Positions 47,454 to 61,600 of a stretch of 64,000 nt of DNA are shown piece after piece. The DNA is from Lepisosteus oculatus. Its lineage: Eukaryota > Chordata > Actinopteri > Semionotiformes > Lepisosteidae. The stretch covers positions 20,563,501-20,627,500 of the forward strand of contig NC_090700.1 of assembly GCF_040954835.1 (NCBI RefSeq), read 5' to 3'. The stretch's first letter is position 1; the number at the start of each line of letters is the position of its first letter. A program made the translations under genes and the position numbers. The notes under the pieces were generated by a model that ran no database searches, had not been told where the DNA came from, and saw nothing but the letters and a program-made list of their open reading frames with translations.

Positions 47454-47469
47454 TATTATTATTATTATA
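47414..47469. repeat. TAA array followed by TTA array (self-complementary)
   Basis: About 13 TAA units run directly into about six TTA units, so the two halves can pair. Similar AAATTCATTTTT strings border both sides (47402-47415 and 47469-47482). Confidence 0.85.
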
Positions 47470-47849
47470 AAATTCATTTTTGAACTGAAATTAATTTATA
47501 AAAACATTTTTTTATCAGTTAAGGACAAAAAAGTATTTATTAGATGCTACCACTTCAAACATTGAAGTGGGACATACCTGTATATATGTAACACATATCT
47601 TTCAGTAAAATATTACTAATTATCCCTATACCAGATATTTAGAGTAATTGCTGAGATCTGATGACTTAGGCCTTACCAAACACCCACAGACGCCAAAATA
47701 AGAATCACCTTATTTCCCAAAATATTATGTGTACAAGGAATTTGATCTGGTGTCTTTCAATAATATATGTGCACTCCATTTAATAATATATAAACTTTAC
47801 ACACAGGTCTTCAATTATATACTGTACACTACATCCTGTATTCACATCT

Positions 47850-48255
47850 TTTCGTTAAACAGGGTGATGGGGAAAAAGCTATTCAGATTCTGGGTGGTTT
47901 TGGTTTTGATTGTAGTGTCTCTCTGAGGCAATGTTTTTAAACAGATGGTGTCTTTGGTGAGAGGAGTTATCGTCAATCTTTCCTGCTCACTTCTTAATTC
48001 TGAGCTTAAACAAGTCTTCAGTAGATGGCAAATGACAGCCAATGACTCTCTCTGCACAGCAGACAATGGGTTGTAATTCACCTCTAGAATGGACAGACGT
48101 GTTGCCAGACCAAACAGTAATAGAAGCTGTAAGAATGCTCTCATTAATGGCTCCATAAACCTAGATGAGAATAGTCTGGGAAACACTGAGTTTTTTCAGC
48201 TGATGCAGGAAATACAATCTCTGGTTAAGCATCCCATTTGAGGGTGCTAGAAATG
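47850..48255 (-). mobile_element. LINE ORF2 C-terminal remnant
   Basis: Minus-strand frames, shifted relative to each other, give YFLHQLKK, AINESILTASITVWSGN, a CCAERVIGCHLPS segment, and NSFFPITLFNEK. These follow the order of the LINE ORF2 C-terminus (LRRLKK, ..SVLTSSITVWFGN, ..AEKIIG..LPS, ..NSFFPQAIRLLN). It explains the 114-residue minus frame at 47842-48186. Confidence 0.7.
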
Positions 48256-50534
48256 GTTATTCCTAGAATCTTAAAAGATTACCATACTCACACCATGCTA
48301 ATGAACAACTTTCCCTCTGTATCTGGCCTTGGACAAGGTACTGATAAGACCCAATAGGGTGGTGTTCTCTGCAAACGTGAGTAGGGAGTACAGGGAGTAA
48401 AGTAATGGGGAACGAGCACAGTCTGGAGGTGCACATATGAGGACAAACTCTAAAGTGCTGCAGGCAACAGGACAAATAAATCAACTTCTGTTACATACAG
48501 TATCAAAGAACAGGACAAATCGTCTTTCAGAGCAGGTACAGTATAGAGAAACTGGGAATACCTTGGAATGTGTCTGCCCTGCAGGGCTGACCAAACACAA
48601 CATTGTTGTGTACTTATTGAGTTCAGTAAAGAGTGAAACAACACAAGACTGCCTCCTGCTGTTCTGATGAAGACTTTCACACAACCCGCATTAACCACAC
48701 TTTTACATCTATAGAAAGAGGATATCCATGATATTCCTGTTTACTTTTAGTGTGTGGTAGGTGTACATGTGCAATCTACAGTTTGTAAAGCAATCTTGTA
48801 ATCTTGTTTGTAATGAATCTATAGAATCTATGCTGAGAATACTCCATTACTGTATAATATATCCATGACTCTAATGTGCTTATGCTGTGTGCATAACTAC
48901 TGTATTTATACTGAATACTGTACACATTTTTGTAAAGTGTTTCATGAAACTATTACTATAATTATATGATATAATTATATTATATGAGATAATTAAGCCT
49001 CCTAACCCACAGTTTCCTGTGAATGTATGATTTCTATTTTTTGTAATTGGTATTCTTTCACTAATCTTCCAGTAACCTTGATTTTTTAAAATTTGTATTG
49101 TTAGACAAAAAGTCTTCCCTGATCTGTCCATGAACCTTGGTGAACTGTATACACCAGCAGGTTCTCTGGTCATGTTCATCTTCAGCACTTTGTTTTTTTT
49201 ACCTCAACTGTAAAAAAGAAACATTCAGCATGATGTCAAAGTAGCCAAATTAACTTTTGTCTATGCCTATCTTGTCTAACAAGACAAGAAACGTTTTTGA
49301 AGGAGATGCATTGTGGTTACAGGTGCAATTGCACTTGAGAGTGAGAATCCAGCTGGTTTCCTAGATTTCTTTAAGCCTTCAACAGGAAAAGACCTTGGAA
49401 AAGTTCCTGATCAGCTCAATTAGATCACTAAAGTCTGTATGAAAACAATCCAATCCAGGATTGACCAGCCTGCATCTGTAACAGAAAACATATTCTCTAA
49501 GATCAATGGGGTTTACAGTTCATGTTGATGTCGCAAAAAGTTTTATATACTGTTTGTCTAGGTATTTTCAAAAATTATATTGACAATAATAAATTTATTT
49601 TTAATAGGCTTTGCTTCTGTTTTTAATTGAATGTACTGATAGAGTGTTCCCGCTGGTAAGATTGATTCACTTTTTCTTTCTATGGGGATTCTCCACAGGA
49701 GTACATGCTTATTTGTCCACTGGAGCTATAACAAAATCAAAGTTGTCTTTTGGAATGGACATTTCTTACAAGATAAAGATAATCATAAAAAAAAACTATT
49801 TGCAACCTAAAGTATTCAAAACTCTTAATAATTTGCAAAGGACTAAAGCTGCTTGATATTATAACATTATCTTGACATATGAAATACACCTTTTCAGTTT
49901 AAACTTCATTGCAGATTGTTTTGGTCACATTTCAAGGAACATGGTGCCATAACTTCCAACCCTTTTTAACAAGCCATTGTGGATATACTGTACAGTAGTA
50001 AAGGAAAAAAGTTCCTCCAATCTCAAATTTAAAATACAAAATTAAAAAATAACTTTAGCACAGCCCATTCATTTTATCACTGTCTTTCACAGATCATTAT
50101 TTTCCTATTATGCTAGAAATACATCATAGGAGAGTAATAATGAGTGAGGCACTTCTGTCCTGCTCCTTTCAGTGTGTTCATTTGGGTGGTTTCTTTGCTG
50201 TGGGTTGGGTTGGGTGTGGACAAAGTAATTCAGGGCTTCAGGTGTGAAATGCCTTAGATGTCTCCTTTTGACCCTTTTTGGTCAGTCTGTTTCCCTTTAA
50301 AGCAAAGACTTGTTTTCTTTCTTTTTCTATGTTTGAGTTGGTGACTTTGAGTAATCACCTCCATGATCCTAAAGCCAGGTGATTTCATCAAGGTGCTTTG
50401 TCATTCTATACAAATCCCTGGCTTGATTTACAAGCATGGTGTCATGAAACAGGTTTGCCAAGTAGTGTATTGAGAAAATGATGAGTCGTGAAACGTGCAA
50501 GTATGTCCAGAGTGTGTATTCTATCCAGTCATTT

Positions 50535-50872
50535 ATTAACTGCTTTAAGCAATACAGGGTCATGAGGGAGCCTTAGCTTTACCTGGTAATGGGTGCAAGG
50601 CAGGATACACCCTGGATGGGATGCCAGTCCGTCACAAGGTACCCATAGACACAAACATGCACACTCACAACTAGGCCAATTTCTTCCAGAAGCCAATAAA
50701 ACTGGTAGAATGTTTTTTGACTTGGAGGAAATCAGAGCACACAGAAGAAACCCACATGAACACAGTGAGAACATACAGTACAAACTCCACACAGATAACA
50801 CCCCAGGAATTGAACCCAGGGCCCCAGTGCTGCAGGGCAGCAATACCAACCACCTGCTGCTGTATGCTGCCT
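50535..50872 (-). repeat. SINE family A, full-length copy
   Basis: Minus strand: head with B box CTGGGTTCAATTCCTGG, GTGTGGAGTTTGTACTG, GGAAGAAATTGGCC, GACTGGCATCCCATCCAG, GGTGTATCCTGCCTTGCACC and the 3' block CCTGTATTGCTTAAAGCAG. It is among the best-preserved copies in the window. Confidence 0.8.
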
Positions 50873-51790
50873 ACCGTCCTGTTGTTTTGACCACACTATA
50901 ATGTGCATACAGTTACAAAGTGTTGCCTATGTGAATGTGACATCCTTGGCCAGGATGCAAAGATGTAGCTTATTCCAAAGGCAAAGCACAAAAATAGACC
51001 ACCTAGTTAAAAAAATACACCCAAATGACATAAAAAGTCTATGTAAAAAAAAAACCACTCCTGTCCTTTCAAATAAATTCAAATAGAGTAGAGGGTATTA
51101 TATTTTGGTGTTGTTTAGCATCTATGGGTATTTAGTTTGGGTCCACGTTAAAAAAGGAGTAATATTGAACTCCAACACTTAACAGCACGTTTTGAACAGG
51201 ATATTTTAATAACAGGTTCTGTCTGCTAAGACGCACAAGTCTGGTTAAAATGGACATTCCTGCAGGACTTGAGGTAAAATAAATGTTCTTAAATGGTTGT
51301 CTCAATCTCCTGATCTTAGTCTGGTTGAACCCCTGTAATTTCAATGCATTAATGCAGGCAGTTCGCTACTGGAAATTACGGGACTAAATTGACTTAATCT
51401 GTTACATACAGTACAACTTTGATCATCGCAATGTTCTCAAGATGATAGTAATTTTTCTCAGAAAAGCATATCCGTATTTAAAAAAATATATTTTTCTCTT
51501 TTTAATCAAGTGTATGAGTCTGAAGGTCTGAAGACAATAAAACGGAATGAAATCGTTAAGTTAAATTTAATGCCCATGTTGACTTTTCCACAACAACGGA
51601 GGCTGATTTTGAGCCAGAGAGCAGTGGAGTGTAGCTCTGTTTGAAGGAAGAACTGCTAAAACAATCCCTGAAGAGTGATTACAATTTGTAAGAAAAATTT
51701 AGATTCAGGGCAAATAAAAAAGAGAAGCGAATATGTTTCCGTTAGATCTGGGCGACTCAAGTAGTAAAGCCAAGCCACAGGAATGTTTTA

Positions 51791-51853
<63 letters not shown>

Positions 51854-52656
51854 GTGAGGTTTTATTATAAAGCTGAAAAGCATCATTTCAGTTTGGGAAT
51901 GATAAACATGTTAAAAACATGCTTGTGTTTCGCACACCGTTTTCAAGAAAACATTGAATTTCTTGCTTTATTGCCTCTATTTATTGTTTGATTTTCGTAA
52001 AATTGTTCAAAAGCACTACTAATTACAAAGAATAAACCCACGTTATCTGGGTTATTATTAGTGTTTAACAATTACCATTTTTAGACACGTCTAGAAATGA
52101 CATAATCGCAGTGACGTAACAATTAGCCGCCTAGAGACGCGTCTTTTTAATATAATTTGTAAAAAGCTAATATACTTAGCGGAGAAATCACAGATTTCAT
52201 TTCAGAAACACATTAAGTCGTTTTTTTTTCTATTCTTTCTATTGGAAGGAAGAATCACCCATTCTTATTGGACGAGGTAGGGAATAGCTGAGCCAAAAAT
52301 TGACGCGATTATTTTACTCAAATGTTTTCGCCCGGGAAGAAACAGTTTTAATGGCAGCACTGCGTACCGATAAGGAAAGGGTTATCTTAAGCTATTTCCC
52401 ACGGGTGTTCACTAGCAGCGTTTTGCACACAGTGCAGCACTAAACAGAAAATATAGTTGTTCATGTTTGTCTTTTTATTATGGATCTATTCTTTTTAATG
52501 CGTTTAATAATGTCATTATGATATAGAAGAGTTGAATGATAGACATCGAATACCAACTTCTGGCTTGTCAGAAATAAATTTATAAACGCTAAGTAACAAA
52601 TAAAGTCTAGCTCACCTTTCATTGTTCTGTTCTTGCTGTTCTGTGAGAGAAACAAG
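50873..52656. other. Upstream region of the MROH-type gene
   Basis: Contains an AAT microsatellite. From about 52080 to 52400 CpG dinucleotides become more frequent (CGCCCGGG, GACGCG), and an inverted CCAAT box (TTATTGGACG) lies at 52266-52275; this is the likely promoter. A 30-codon frame at 52351 (MAALRTDKERV...) has no donor and may be an upstream reading frame in the leader. Confidence 0.4.
51790..51852. repeat. AAT microsatellite
   Basis: About 20 uninterrupted AAT units, the longest pure microsatellite in the window. Confidence 0.9.
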
Positions 52657-52672
52657 ATGAGCTTGAGTCACT
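52657..52672 (+). CDS. MROH-type coding exon 1 (start)
   Basis: ATG with A at -3 opens MSLSH plus one base and reaches a consensus GTAAGT donor. Joined to exon 2 it gives MSLSHYEIIAVMEAMN, the same length to the conserved helix as human MROH1. A second in-phase donor (GTATGA after 52750) would add 26 residues. Confidence 0.6.
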
Positions 52673-55600
52673 GTAAGTGTCAGAAGAGAGGGAGAAATTG
52701 GGTCTCCTCCTGTCTGTCCACCCAGACAGAGTACCAGTGCCCTGGGCCAGGTATGACACCTTGTCTTCCACACACACACCATGTCTTATTCTTACAAAAT
52801 CAGCTTTTCATTACTTCATTAGACTTTTAATTTAATACTTTCCAGCTCCTTTTCTCCATGATATGAGGGAGAGAAGTTAAAATACAGTGTTTAAAAGAAG
52901 AAATCAACAAATAATAAAAGCTAATTAAGAAAATGATCATTTCAATAGCCTAATTAAAATGTTGGTTAAATCAAAATCTAGGATACATGGTAAAACAGAT
53001 TTTTATTATTCCATACTGTCAAAAGTTAGGTCTTAAACAGGTCCTCTTTTATGTGTGCTGTGCTTCCAATACAGTTTTAATGAGTTTAGATTGTTATTAG
53101 AAACTGCTAGTTAATTGGGGCTGTTGTCCCTCAGACGGCAGTTTCTTTTCAGGGTTATCTGACTGGTAGCTTTAGAGGAGACTGTGTTGAAGCAGCACCA
53201 GTGTCTTCCTGCTGTCCTGATGACTGTGTGTCTGTTGCAGATGAAATCATAGCTGTAATGGAGGCTATGAACTCTGAGCCAGACATGCAGGAGCTCATGA
53301 AAGAGCTCTATACCCTCCTACAGCAAAACACGAAGGGGACACTGCCGGTGATCTTGAGGTTTCTTAGCAGCAGCCAGGTGATTCCTCCTCATCCATACAT
53401 TCACACTTCAGAAGTGCAGTTCAGTCTGAACTACAGAGAGAGCTCATTGCACTGAAACACTGTGAACCTGTATTCTAACTGACAACCTAGTGATCTCTGA
53501 TTTATTTTGTATTACTAATAAATAATAATATATATATATAAATATATATATATATCTTGTAATTTGATAGCATTTGATCACTACTACCTTAAGGTTGCTG
53601 TTGGAAGAGGTGTTAGTAGGGCCAGCAGGGGGCGCTCAGCCTGCAGTCTATGTCAGTCTTAATGCCCCAGTATAGTGACGGGGACACTATACTGTAAAAA
53701 AGGTGCCATCCTTCAGATGAGACGTAAAACCGAGGTCCTGACTCTCTGTGGTCATTAAAAATCCCAGGTGTTTTTCTAAAAGAGTATGGGTGTAACCCCG
53801 GCGTCCTGGCCAAATTTCCCATTGGCCCTCACCAATCATGGCCTCCATATAATCCCCATCTATGAATTGGCTTCATTACTCTGATCTCCTCCCCACTGAT
53901 AGCCGATGTGTGGTAAGCGTTCTAGCGCACTATGGCTGCCGTCGCATCATCCAAGTGGATGCTGCACATTGGTGGTGGTGGAGGGGAGTCCCCATTACCT
54001 GTAAAGCACTATGAGTGGAATGTCCAGAAAAGCGCTGTATACTGTAAGTGTAAGGAGTTATTAATTATTATTATTATTACTACTAAAAAGGGAATACTTT
54101 CTACTGTATATTCTATTTACTCACCAATGTGGTGAATTGGTTTGTTCTACAGTAGTTGTACGTCTCCACTGTTTCAGACTCAGTAATTGTTGACAATCGT
54201 GACTGTCTCCCTGAAGGATCCCTGTGAGCTTACACCACTGATGCTGTGATGAGAGCAGCAGTCTCACCCCTTGTTATCGTTCTCCCCTTTTCTAGATGAC
54301 ACCTGCTCATCGCACTGCAATCCTCCAGGCAGTGGAGAGGCTGCTCTGTGAGACAGGGGCAGCTCTACAATTGGATGAGTCACTGGCTAAGAGCACTGTG
54401 TCAGTGGGCTTAAAAGAAATGACCATGTCATCTGTAAGTGATATCCCTTCAGGTCCTGCCTTTGGAGCAATCTTTTCCTGGACTTGTTGTCTTAAAGAGG
54501 AGTAGTTTTAGTTCAGTCAAGATATGAAGTTGTTTGCATGAACTTGGCAATGAAAGAAGATTCCTCATCTGTTAAGCATGATGTCTTTATTCTATCCATT
54601 GCTCAACCACCAAGACTCCTGACATGAAAGATAAAATAAAACATTTTTTGTGACTGTTACAGAAATGGCTGCCTGATTGGCAGCAAGCATGCGGCAATAT
54701 TCTCGTGTCTGTGGTGAGAGATCACTATCATACAACCATGGACATGGTGCTGTCATATTTACAGCCTGGAGAGCTCCCACACCACGCCCTGCTGCAGGCT
54801 GTGTCAGATATCTCCCATCACTGCAGTAAGTTCAGTGCTTGTAATGGTATGTGGACTAGGAACTCACACTGCATCTGATTACTGTTCTTTTGAGTAGGTG
54901 AAATTTTTTTTTGTTTGTTTGTTGTATAATTAGATGAGGTTAAAGGTAAAAACCAATGAATCGTTTTAAAGAGACATGGCCTTGGCCCCTATCCAGTTTG
55001 AAATGTGTTTTTTTCTATTTTTGCAGTCCTTGAAATTGCCAGTGACATGGGGAAAATTTTGAACTTTTTAGTGCCTCTTCTGCCTTTAGCAAAAACCAAA
55101 GTCATGAGGGCAATGATGTCTTTTGGTAAGTGTGAAAGCTTGGTTGATTAGTGAGATATTCATTTAACATGTTTGAGAGGAGGATTTAATAGTTTAAGGC
55201 CGCAGAGTTACATTGAGAGTACCTTGACTTAACTTATTCTCACTGAGCTACAGTACAGCTGTAGAAAATAATCAGAGAGTGAAGCAGCTAATGGCTCAAC
55301 ATACAGCTATGTGATAAAACGAACATTACTTGTGACTTTCCAGCATTAGGAAGCCTGTGTGAGAGTTGGAGTCAATATCAATCCCAGGCTCCAGCTGACA
55401 ACATCCTGGATGTCTCACAACAGATCAGCACCAGCTATGATATTATGTCCAGTTGGCTGCCAACAACTAACTTAAAGGTATGACATCTCCTCTCTGTATA
55501 TTGCTTTATGATTTATTGATCATCTATAACTCCATGTTATGACTGGTGTGACTGTGCAGGTATCAGGTAGGACCAACTGGACAGAGGGATGATCACCAGA

Positions 55601-58600
55601 ATCAGGATACACAAGTTATATTTTTGTGTCTATCTGATGTTGTGGACAGGTTTGCTGTCCTCTGATTGGATTGCTTGTTTGAATACTGATGTTCTCATCT
55701 CATCTTTGTCGGTAGGTGACTGAGGCCATCGTTTTGGCATTTGGACCCATGTGTAAGTTTCTGTCAGAGGAGATCCTTCAAAGAAACCTGCTAGGAATTG
55801 TTTATGCCTTCCTGCCATTGTACACAGTTGAATGGAATATCCAGTACAACAGAATCAACAAGGTGGGTTTGTGTTGAGCACTAGGACTGCAGCTTTGCTG
55901 CTTGGGCAGATAGGAAGAATCTAACTGAATGTGTGTTTAGAAGAGGTTTCTGTTTCATTTGAATTCCTCACTCATATAATCAAATTACAGAAGATTTTTA
56001 ACACCTTAAGAAAGAATTATGCTGAGAAATTTGCAAATATCATTGTGGAAGTTTGCAAGACAGATTGTTCTACCAGTAGTTGGATGCAGATGAATCTACC
56101 AGTAACGAATGGAAAGAGGGAGAAATTCTGTCTGTTACTGTTTTGTTTTCTTTATGATAAAGCTAAACTTTAGATTGCGAGAGTCAGGCATTTGGCCAAA
56201 TTCACATACATGTGCTCTTCATTCAGAGTCTCAGTCTGGTTGTGGAGGCAGGACTTCAGAAAGGTAGACAGGTTCTGAATTGTCATCTGAACTACATGAT
56301 GAACATGATGCACACAAAGGTAATAGGGACTAAAGTTTGCAGCTATGACATATCACTCTTCACCTACCAAGGAAGACATCACACACTGGCAAAATACTGT
56401 ACAATGAATGATACATGTGTTTACTGTTGAATTCACATTAACATTAAAGTCTGTAACATATTGTGTAACTTTCCAATTTGAAAATACATCTTAATCAAAT
56501 TCATACAATCTCTGCCACTAATGTGTCTGAGTAGGTAAAGGAAATTTCTCTATTTCTCTCAGATCTGTGAGTCTTTTGATCCTCCAGAGGATGAGGGATA
56601 CATGTACCTGATCAAGAGCTTCATTGACTTAGGTGGGGGCTTAAACCTTTATCTCAAACTTGATGTTTGAATCATAGTCTAAGACAAAGACAGTTTGACA
56701 GCTTGAGGAATAGATACAGTTCTCTGAATCTAGGAGTGAGCTGTAATCAGGTGGGCATTGATGGAATGTGTGTGTAAGCTTGACTTGTGCGACTTCCTTC
56801 TGTTTTGTTTCTCTGCAGCCAAGGTCTTTCCACAGAAGGTCCTGCAGTTTGTCTTGGTAATGCTGGACAGTCCAGTGGAGCAGAACCAGCTGGGGAGCCT
56901 TACTCTGTTCTCAAATATTGTACATCAAGGTGTGTGCGCGCAGGTCCTGAGCCACTTTCATTTCTAATGAAGCTCCATCATGGCCACTAGTAATGTCTCA
57001 ATTTCTTCACAGCATCTGTATTATTTAGGAAGTAGGAATTAAAAATCAGTGCTGATGGAGCATGGGCATTTTCTCTATCTACTAATGAGGTGATCTCTAT
57101 TTTCTAGTCACCTCTTCCTCCAGTCTCTGCTCTGTCTCATTCATCTGTTTGCACTAGAACTGCACTCATACTGTATGATTGATTGTATGTTCAGATTTCC
57201 TCAGTGGACATTTGAAGGAGTATGTGCTGAAGTCCTTTACTGGGACCCTTGGAAACACCAGCAATAAGGTACAGTCCAGCCTAAATAATATGGCCTCACT
57301 CTGTTGTTATGTGTTTATGCTCTCCTGTATATCCTACTGCATATTTGGATATGTGGATAATTTTATGGAAATACTCTAGGATGTGTAAGTAGGGTTTGTG
57401 TTTTTCATAATGTGTTGAACCTGATCCTCAGTAATGATGTGCTGTGGTTCTTGTCCCCAGGTGAAACATCTGCAGTCCCAGGTGTTGATGGAGATGGGGA
57501 AAAGGGGCTATCTGGGGCTGGAGGGCACAGTTGTCGCACTGCAATACATTGTAAAGAACTGTGCCCTTGTAGATGACATCACCAAGGTATGGAGTTGTGT
57601 ATGGAATCAGGTTTACCTCGGTAGTGGTTTGGTGTAGTGACATTTTGTAGTTACACATCTGTACATTTTAAATTTGAGTGAGTGAGGTGTAAAAGCAATG
57701 GGGAAATATTTGGGTTTTTCTGTCTTCAGAGCTCCAGGGACCCTGTGAGTATAAGCGCTGTGAGACACAGTTTTGAGGTGGTGCTGTGTTGCTGGTGCAC
57801 AGATGATACTGTGACTGAAGTAAGTGTCTCACTATGGTCTCTGTCACATAGTACATTACTTTTCCATCTCTAAGGTCACATCGATTGTCCTCTCCACTCA
57901 CTGACTTAGCTCTTTGTTATGGCCTTCATGTCTCTATCCCTCCATTTTTTCCATCTGAATTTTCTTTACAATACAGTGCTGCTTTGCTGTGGTTGAGATT
58001 TAAGTGACCTCTGTTTTGTATTGTTCTTATCAGATGCTGTGGTCCAACCTGTTGAAGGCCATTTTCTGGAGAACATACAGTGATGCTCTGCCTGTATTGT
58101 GCAATAATCTGAATGTGCTCTACAGCAGGCTGTGTGAGAAGGGCTACTCTGTGATCTCTGACTTTGAAGAGCTGGGTTAGTATAGAGGCTCATCTAGTGA
58201 GTAAGTGACAGAACAGATCAACATGAATTTTACTTGTAAACAGGGACTATGTTTAGGAACTCCAATGGGAGTGGCTCCGCTGTCCACTTGGCGTGACAGT
58301 GTAGTATATTTGGTATTTCCAGAATCATTTCACTCCAAAGTGCTTACCCGTGTTTCATTTTTATGTCAATGTCTCTGTTTTTCAGATTACATAGCTTCAC
58401 CAGATATCATGCTGATTAGACTTCTGGTAAGTCAGGCCACAGCTGGCAGAACACAAGTCACCTTGAGTGAGTTGAGAAAGGCATGAGTTCTGAAGCTTAG
58501 TAATTATCAGTGGTCCTGAGCTGAATTTCTGTGGTAATGTCTGTTTCCCAGCTTGGAGCCTCTCAGTCGCTCAGAGGTGGGCATGAGTGCCTGACACTTC

Positions 58601-61600
58601 TGCACTCCCTGAGCTCAATCATCCACCCCAGGCTGCACAGCATGTGGGAGCATCTCATTCCACCCCTGGCCAGGAACCTCACAGGTACCCCCACACTGAC
58701 CCCACTGCCCTGCCATGGACTGGCTTTCCGCCCAAGGTGTACCTTGACTTGTGCCCCTGCCCTGAATTGGAAGAAGCAAATTCGAAAATGGATAGATGGA
58801 TGAAATGTTATGCTGCTGCTTTCATTGTTGCAGTGTGTTTGAATAGTTCGGGGATGTTTGTTAACAAACAGCACAGAAAGGACACTAATTTGAAATCAAC
58901 ATATGTTGCAGTGTTCTAATCATCCTCAGAATTACAGCAATATTTTTGTAGGAGAGCATAGCAGATTTGCCCTTAATCAATGGAGATATTTAGTTTCATT
59001 CATAGGGTTGATCAGATATGAATTGTTAAGAATGTAAAAAGTTACAAAGAAGAGAGCAATCTATTTTGCTTGTTTGTTAGTAAGAATCTAATTGATTCAG
59101 GGATTTCATCTGACCATTTATTGAAATAAACCAGGACATCAGTTTGAGCAATACTGCTGGGAAGCTTCCTTATTATTATATACTGTATTATTTTGTCCAT
59201 TTAATCCAAAATATGATGCCATTTTCATATCTTGTCCAGAATTGTACAGGACTACAGCAGATCAAACCAGGATTAACTTTGTCAGCATTTATTTGTCTCA
59301 GTTGTAACTTACCTGATTTTCTGGGTTAACTGCCTGAATCACACCTATTCTTGATTAATAATCTCTGTACTGCTCCAGTCCATATATGACGGTGTTTAAC
59401 TCTTTCTCTGTTGTGTTTCAGAATCGCAAGGGGTAGAGATATCCCTGGAGCAGTGGCAGGAAGGGCTGTATGTGGTATGTACTGAGAGAGAGGGCAGGAT
59501 AGATAACATACTCAGTGTAAAGGGAGGGGGGCAGGCAAAGAAAGTAATGTTTTTCCTGTTAAGGGAATGTCAGGCATTAAACAATGACAGCTATCTTATG
59601 CTTGGGCACCTGAGTACCCGTGGATTAATGTAAATAAATTTTCCTGCGCTGAAATTGCTGTATTATATTGTGTGCTAATACCTGTGTAGTTCCACAAGGT
59701 GGTGTCTGAATGTGTCCACTGTGCATCCTATTATGGAACTGAGTGCCTCCCCTGTGTGTGTTCAGCTCCTGTCTAACACCCTGAGTTCAGTGGCAGATGA
59801 GGCCTGGGCCTGCAGCCTCACAAAGGCCATGACCAGAGGCATTTGCACACTCATCGCCACCAGTGAGGAGAAGGTGAGTCTGATAAGAGAACCTCAAAAT
59901 GTTATGTACTGTCTGTGACCGGAATAGCTCTCTGTGTCTGTAGCATCATGCTTCTGAATGAGGTTTATCCCCTGAATAATGATCTCTGGAAAATATTTCA
60001 GAAAAATAAGACTCAAGATATACTGTAGTATAGGTCAAAGACTCTGACTAGTAATTTGTTCTGTATTGTGAGTGTGCAGGCTGGCCAATAGTAAGGTGAT
60101 GATGTGTGAGTGATCTGTTAGAGGATCCACACTTCCCTAACTGTCATGTCCTCTCAGTGCTGTTGTACAGAGCAGCTTCCTGAGCTCAGTGTTCACTCTG
60201 CTCTCCGCTGGTGTCACAGGCCTTCCTGTGCCAGTGTGTGGGTGTGGCAGTCCAGCACGTCTCTCGCCAGGACACTGTGAGAGATGTGCTTCAGGATGCA
60301 CTCCTAGGAGTTCGGTATGAGAGGCCTGTGGAGAGAGAGGTAAAGTGATCCGTCTCTTGAGTAACTCTAAAAGGCTCATAGTTATGAGGTTAGAAATGTG
60401 TCAGTCTAGGAAATGATATTATATAAACGTGAAAATAATTTAAAGAAACTTTTTTTCTCCTTAAAAATGTAATTTGTAATGTTGACTATATATAATTTAA
60501 TTACGTAATTAAAATATAATTATACAGTACAGTCTTATACCTGTTGCTTGCTGGGATAGGCTCCGGCTCCTCCACGATCCTGAATTGGATGAAATGGTTA
60601 GAAAATGGATGGATAGATGTTATTATAGATGATAAGCACTTACTCTAGTTGTCAGTTGGACACTGACAGTGGTCAAAACTGGAGAAACTGGAGAATCTGG
60701 AGAAACTGGTCTCCTCAAACGCGGAATAGAATTGAGGTGTCTGGCGAGCACCCACTCTTGGTATTTCAGTGATTTAATAAATAGATTTCTCCATTCTTGC
60801 TCCAATGTAATGGAGCATTTTTCTCATTGACGTTTTTTAAAACATGCAGTAGTAGTGTTAGTCAGGGGGTAGAAGCCAACAGGAGCTTCTAGAGGGCCAA
60901 CAGAGTCTGAGATGTGTTCTCTCTCCTTGTCTCATTCTAACACATAAGTGTTGTGTATCTATTGGAGTATATTTAAACATATATTTGTCTAAAATGATAT
61001 TGGTGACTGTGCTGTATTTTCAATGAATCTGAAGAAACACACCATGGTAGTACTTGCACTGTACAAGGGTCACTAAGAGAGCCTGTCTGGTTTCCCAGGG
61101 GCTGGCAGTGTTGATGGGGCTGTGTGCTAGTGCCCACCCTGATGTGGTGCTGTCTGTGCTGGAGGGAGTGGAGAAGACCGATCCGGAGATCTACTGCAGT
61201 GATCTTTGCTCTGAGGTAGGTACACTAGTTCAGAGTCCTGAGTGACAAACCACAGCTCTTCTTTAATGTCAGCCTTTGCCTACAGTTTTCTTTCAGCACT
61301 ACTACAGCAATACTCTTAGGAGCTAATATAGTTGAAATGCCCTGCTTCTTGGACTTTTAATAGTTTTTGTCATTTATGTTGACTTAATTCTAAATTTTTC
61401 TTTTTGAAAATATTAACCATGTTGTTTGTAGAATCATTAAGAACATTACATACTTAGTGAGAAGCAGAAAGAGTTTTATACATGCTTTATTCTTTTAATT
61501 CCATGATGTACATGTATTACTTGTGTTTACAAAAGGTCTCTTTTGATCTTTTAAATTGGACACAATTTGTTTTTAATTGCAAGTACACAGTGAAAGAATT

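Larger units (their letters stand above)
47231..50534. other. Intergenic, repeats only
   Basis: Holds a TAA/TTA array and a LINE remnant, listed separately. Other open frames, such as 49611-49856, have no family signature. Confidence 0.5.

Noticed and set aside
55931..56173. Additional MROH-type exon between exons 7 and 8
   Set aside because: Exons 7 and 8 already join in phase and align continuously with MROH1; this frame has no matching counterpart.
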